The notes below the pieces were generated by a model. The model made no database searches and was not told where the DNA came from. It was given only the letters and a program-made list of their open reading frames with translations. DNA of 7,605 bases, taken from positions 1 to 7,605 of the forward strand of contig JAKSCN010000543.1 of NCBI GenBank assembly GCA_022360595.1. Reading direction: 5' to 3'. The stretch is from Chromatiales bacterium. Its GTDB lineage: Bacteria > Pseudomonadota > Gammaproteobacteria > Chromatiales > Chromatiaceae. Position numbers and translations under genes: made by a program. The number at the start of each line of letters is the position of its first letter. The stretch's first letter is position 1. Shown one piece after another: positions 6,066-7,605 of the stretch.

Positions 6066-6926
6066 TTAACTGTAGAGCAGCTCAGACCAACGACCCTGCT
6101 CTACCAGTTTCTCTTTAGCCGCCTTCCAGGCCTCTTCAGAGCCGGCTACCTCACTCATCGCTTTATCGGTCGCCGCAGATGTTTTGGTCAGCCCCGCCAT
6201 GAATACGTAAGTGTTGGGCTCTTGCATCATCCCCCAAACCTCTTTGGCATTCTCTGTAATGCTATCTTGCAGCGCTTTCTCTTCACCAACCAGTGGCTTG
6301 CCTGCAATACCGTTGAAAGCTTTAAAGGTGGCCTCATCGTAGTAATTGGTCAAATCGTCGTTCTGATCGTTCATATAGAGCAGATCCATCCCGCTCTTAG
6401 CGCCGTAGAACAGACGCACCTGACCTTGCCAACCGCCCTTCTGTTCATAGATGTGCTGAATAAAAGCGCGGAATGGCGCGATACCTGTACCCGTTCCAAT
6501 CATTACTAGATTAGAGTTTATATCAGCCGGCACTTTGAACGGACTACGGTAAGGCCCCGTAATATTAATAGCTTGACCCGGTTGTGCATCACACAAGAAA
6601 TTTGAAGCAATACCCGGATAGCGTTCACCGCTAACCTCATCGATGTAAAAACAGCGACGCACCAATAGCGAAACATCCACCGACTCACCACGTCCAGAAA
6701 CATTAGCATGGGCTATCGTATAGCGACGCATGTGGTGCTTATTTCCAAACGGATGCGGACCAGGAACAACAACACCAATGCTTTGCCCCTCAACAAAACG
6801 GAAGGATGGCTCACTTATGCGCAACACAATCTCACGCACCTCATCTCTTTTCTCGGGTGTAATGCGCTTTGACTCTGTAATCACCGCCTCGCATGAAGCA
6901 CCTAATTCAACTTCGTTGTTACTCAT
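6066..6926 (-). CDS. Plant-type ferredoxin-NAD(P) reductase-like flavoprotein, downstream of rnfA
   Basis: The 286-residue protein has an FAD domain (about 10-130) and a pyridine-nucleotide domain (about 138-286). Visible motifs are RRYT (67-70) for FAD, GIASNFLCD (105-113) matching the GVCSNFLC loop of plant FNR, MIGTGTGIAPFRAF (142-155) for the nucleotide, and a C-terminal aromatic at Tyr285. It lacks a ferredoxin domain, so it should exchange electrons with a separate ferredoxin or flavodoxin. Two plant-FNR hallmarks differ: the catalytic Cys of YMCGL is Ala244 (FMAGL), and the Ser-Arg that holds the NADP phosphate is not present in the matching segment (AFNGIAGKP). The ATG at 6926 is preferred to an upstream start at 7085 because GGAG lies 8 bases before it and the longer form would overlap the small-protein gene. 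It probably belongs to the rnf operon (49-base gap). Confidence 0.88.
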   Translation of the reverse strand: MSNNEVELGASCEAVITESKRITPEKRDEVREIVLRISEPSFRFVEGQSIGVVVPGPHPFGNKHHMRRYTIAHANVSGRGESVDVSLLVRRCFYIDEVSGERYPGIASNFLCDAQPGQAINITGPYRSPFKVPADINSNLVMIGTGTGIAPFRAFIQHIYEQKGGWQGQVRLFYGAKSGMDLLYMNDQNDDLTNYYDEATFKAFNGIAGKPLVGEEKALQDSITENAKEVWGMMQEPNTYVFMAGLTKTSAATDKAMSEVAGSEEAWKAAKEKLVEQGRWSELLYS

Positions 6927-6975
6927 CTGTATATCTCCAATCCTTGCCCTCTGATTCAGGATTCTGTTATAAAAT

Positions 6976-7155
6976 TTATTTTGTCTTACAGCTGCCACCG
7001 CTCGCACAGGAGCACTTGCCGCCACAGCCGACTTTTTCTCTATAGGGTCCCCATTCCGGGTGCCTGCGTGCAAAATCCCGTGCAAATTGCTGCACCAGTA
7101 CCCAGCCCAATAAAACTACCAGGATAACACTGCTCGCCATTAATGCCTTAAGCAT
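6976..7155 (-). CDS. Small single-helix membrane protein with a four-cysteine tail (candidate NqrM-like Rnf maturation factor)
   Basis: The 59-residue protein has one membrane helix (about 5-24), a basic stretch (RDFARRH) that should place the tail in the cytoplasm, and a tail with Cys44, Cys48, Cys50 and Cys56 (CGGKCSC, then GGSC). The ATG at 7155 is chosen over an upstream in-frame ATG at 7176 because GGAGG lies 5 bases before it. It overlaps the last 8 bases of rnfA, so translation is coupled to rnfA. From family knowledge, NqrM (DUF539) is a one-helix protein with CGG...CxC...C cysteines needed to mature Na+-NQR, the relative of Rnf; the same layout and genomic position suggest an equivalent role here. 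This is inference. FeoB-associated Cys-rich membrane proteins have a similar build and are the main alternative. Confidence 0.8.
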   Translation of the reverse strand: MLKALMASSVILVVLLGWVLVQQFARDFARRHPEWGPYREKVGCGGKCSCASGGSCKTK

Positions 7156-7605
7156 GGGAACCTCCAAGTCCGGCAAACCCCATAAACGCGAGAGACAACA
7201 GTCCCGCCAGCATCAGACTCATAGCCGCACCCTGGCTAACACTGGGTACCTTAGCCAGTTCCAGTTTTTCACGCAGACCTGCCATAAGCATTAGCGCAAT
7301 GGTGAAGCCCACACCGGCACCGATACTGAATGCCAGGCTTTGCAGAAAATTGTATTCCCGGAAGGTCTGAAACAGCGCCAAACCAAGGATTGCACAGTTT
7401 GTAGTGATCAACGGCAGGAAAATACCCAAGGCGCGGAACAGTGTCGGGCTGAATTTCTTAACAGTCATTTCTACCAGTTGCACTGCAGAGGCGATCACCG
7501 CGATGTAACAGATCAGGCGCAGGAACACGATATCAAGCTCGGTCAGCAACCAGTTGATACCGTAGGCAGAGACAGAACTCACCAGCATCACGAACATGGT
7601 GGCCA
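7148..7605 (-). CDS. rnfA: RnfA, membrane subunit of the Rnf electron-transport complex (N-terminus cut by window edge)
   Basis: The frame is open to the right edge, and about 43 N-terminal residues are missing compared with E. coli RsxA. The visible part has several membrane helices and the signature GIFLPLITTNCAILG, whose cysteine is expected to help bind the iron-sulfur centre between RnfA and RnfE. LITTNCA favours RnfA over the NqrE form (LIAVNCA). FSPTLFRALG, NFLQSL and SLAFMGFAGL are further RnfA-like blocks. Rnf couples electron flow between ferredoxin and NAD to ion movement across the inner membrane. The gene overlaps the following small Cys-rich gene by 8 bases, so they are translationally coupled. 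Unlike the rnfABCDGE order, no rnfB follows, so rnfA is probably the last core gene of this cluster. Confidence 0.93.
   Translation of the reverse strand, partial: ATMFVMLVSSVSAYGINWLLTELDIVFLRLICYIAVIASAVQLVEMTVKKFSPTLFRALGIFLPLITTNCAILGLALFQTFREYNFLQSLAFSIGAGVGFTIALMLMAGLREKLELAKVPSVSQGAAMSLMLAGLLSLAFMGFAGLGGSHA

Noticed and set aside
6927..7085. N-terminal extension of the reductase from an upstream start at 7085
   Set aside because: The added 53 residues are not FNR-like and overlap the Cys-rich gene in another frame. The ATG at 6926 has its own ribosome site.
7156..7176. Upstream ATG at 7176 for the Cys-rich protein
   Set aside because: It lies inside rnfA without a good ribosome site, whereas the ATG at 7155 has GGAGG 5 bases upstream.

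Overview
The window looks like a chromosomal segment of a gammaproteobacterium. RnfA, MsrP/MsrQ, an OmpR/PhoB-type two-component pair and canonical AGGAG-type ribosome binding sites all fit that. The phylum call is an inference from how the proteins read, not from a search, and I cannot name the genus. All genes except one (a TPR protein) lie on the minus strand. No tRNA, rRNA, CRISPR array, insertion sequence or phage gene was seen.

Region 1 (1-3976) is a protein-repair module read right to left: response regulator, sensor kinase, msrP and msrQ (msrQ runs off the left edge). MsrP is an exported molybdopterin enzyme that reduces methionine sulfoxide in periplasmic proteins. MsrQ is its haem-containing membrane electron donor. 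The regulator and kinase genes are separated by only 2 bases, and msrP starts 85 bases after the kinase. A 21-base element built as an 11-base-period direct repeat, the geometry expected for OmpR/PhoB regulators, lies upstream of both msrP and the regulator gene (17 of 21 positions identical). This suggests an autoregulated two-component system that also drives msrPQ from an internal promoter.

Region 2 (3977-5351) holds two minus-strand genes of uncertain role. One encodes a membrane-anchored protein with an FxLYD-like beta domain and the other an ABM-like (ferredoxin-like alpha/beta barrel) protein. Between them are 308 bases without a convincing gene. That stretch contains a 17-bp hairpin, fully paired only in minus-strand RNA, just behind the ABM-like gene.

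Region 3 (5352-6065) has a 367-base non-coding stretch with a bulged hairpin, followed by a plus-strand gene for a small two-repeat TPR protein. The TPR gene ends inside a perfect 13-bp inverted repeat placed between convergent genes.

Region 4 (6066-7605) is the tail of an electron-transfer operon: rnfA (cut by the right edge), a 59-residue single-helix protein with a four-cysteine tail, and a plant-type ferredoxin-NAD(P) reductase-like flavoprotein. The tail of the small protein resembles that of NqrM, the iron-delivery/maturation factor of the related Na+-NQR complex. The reductase lacks two residues that are hallmarks of plant FNR. Together they suggest an Rnf cluster that carries its own candidate maturation factor and a soluble flavoprotein exchanging electrons between ferredoxin and a pyridine nucleotide.
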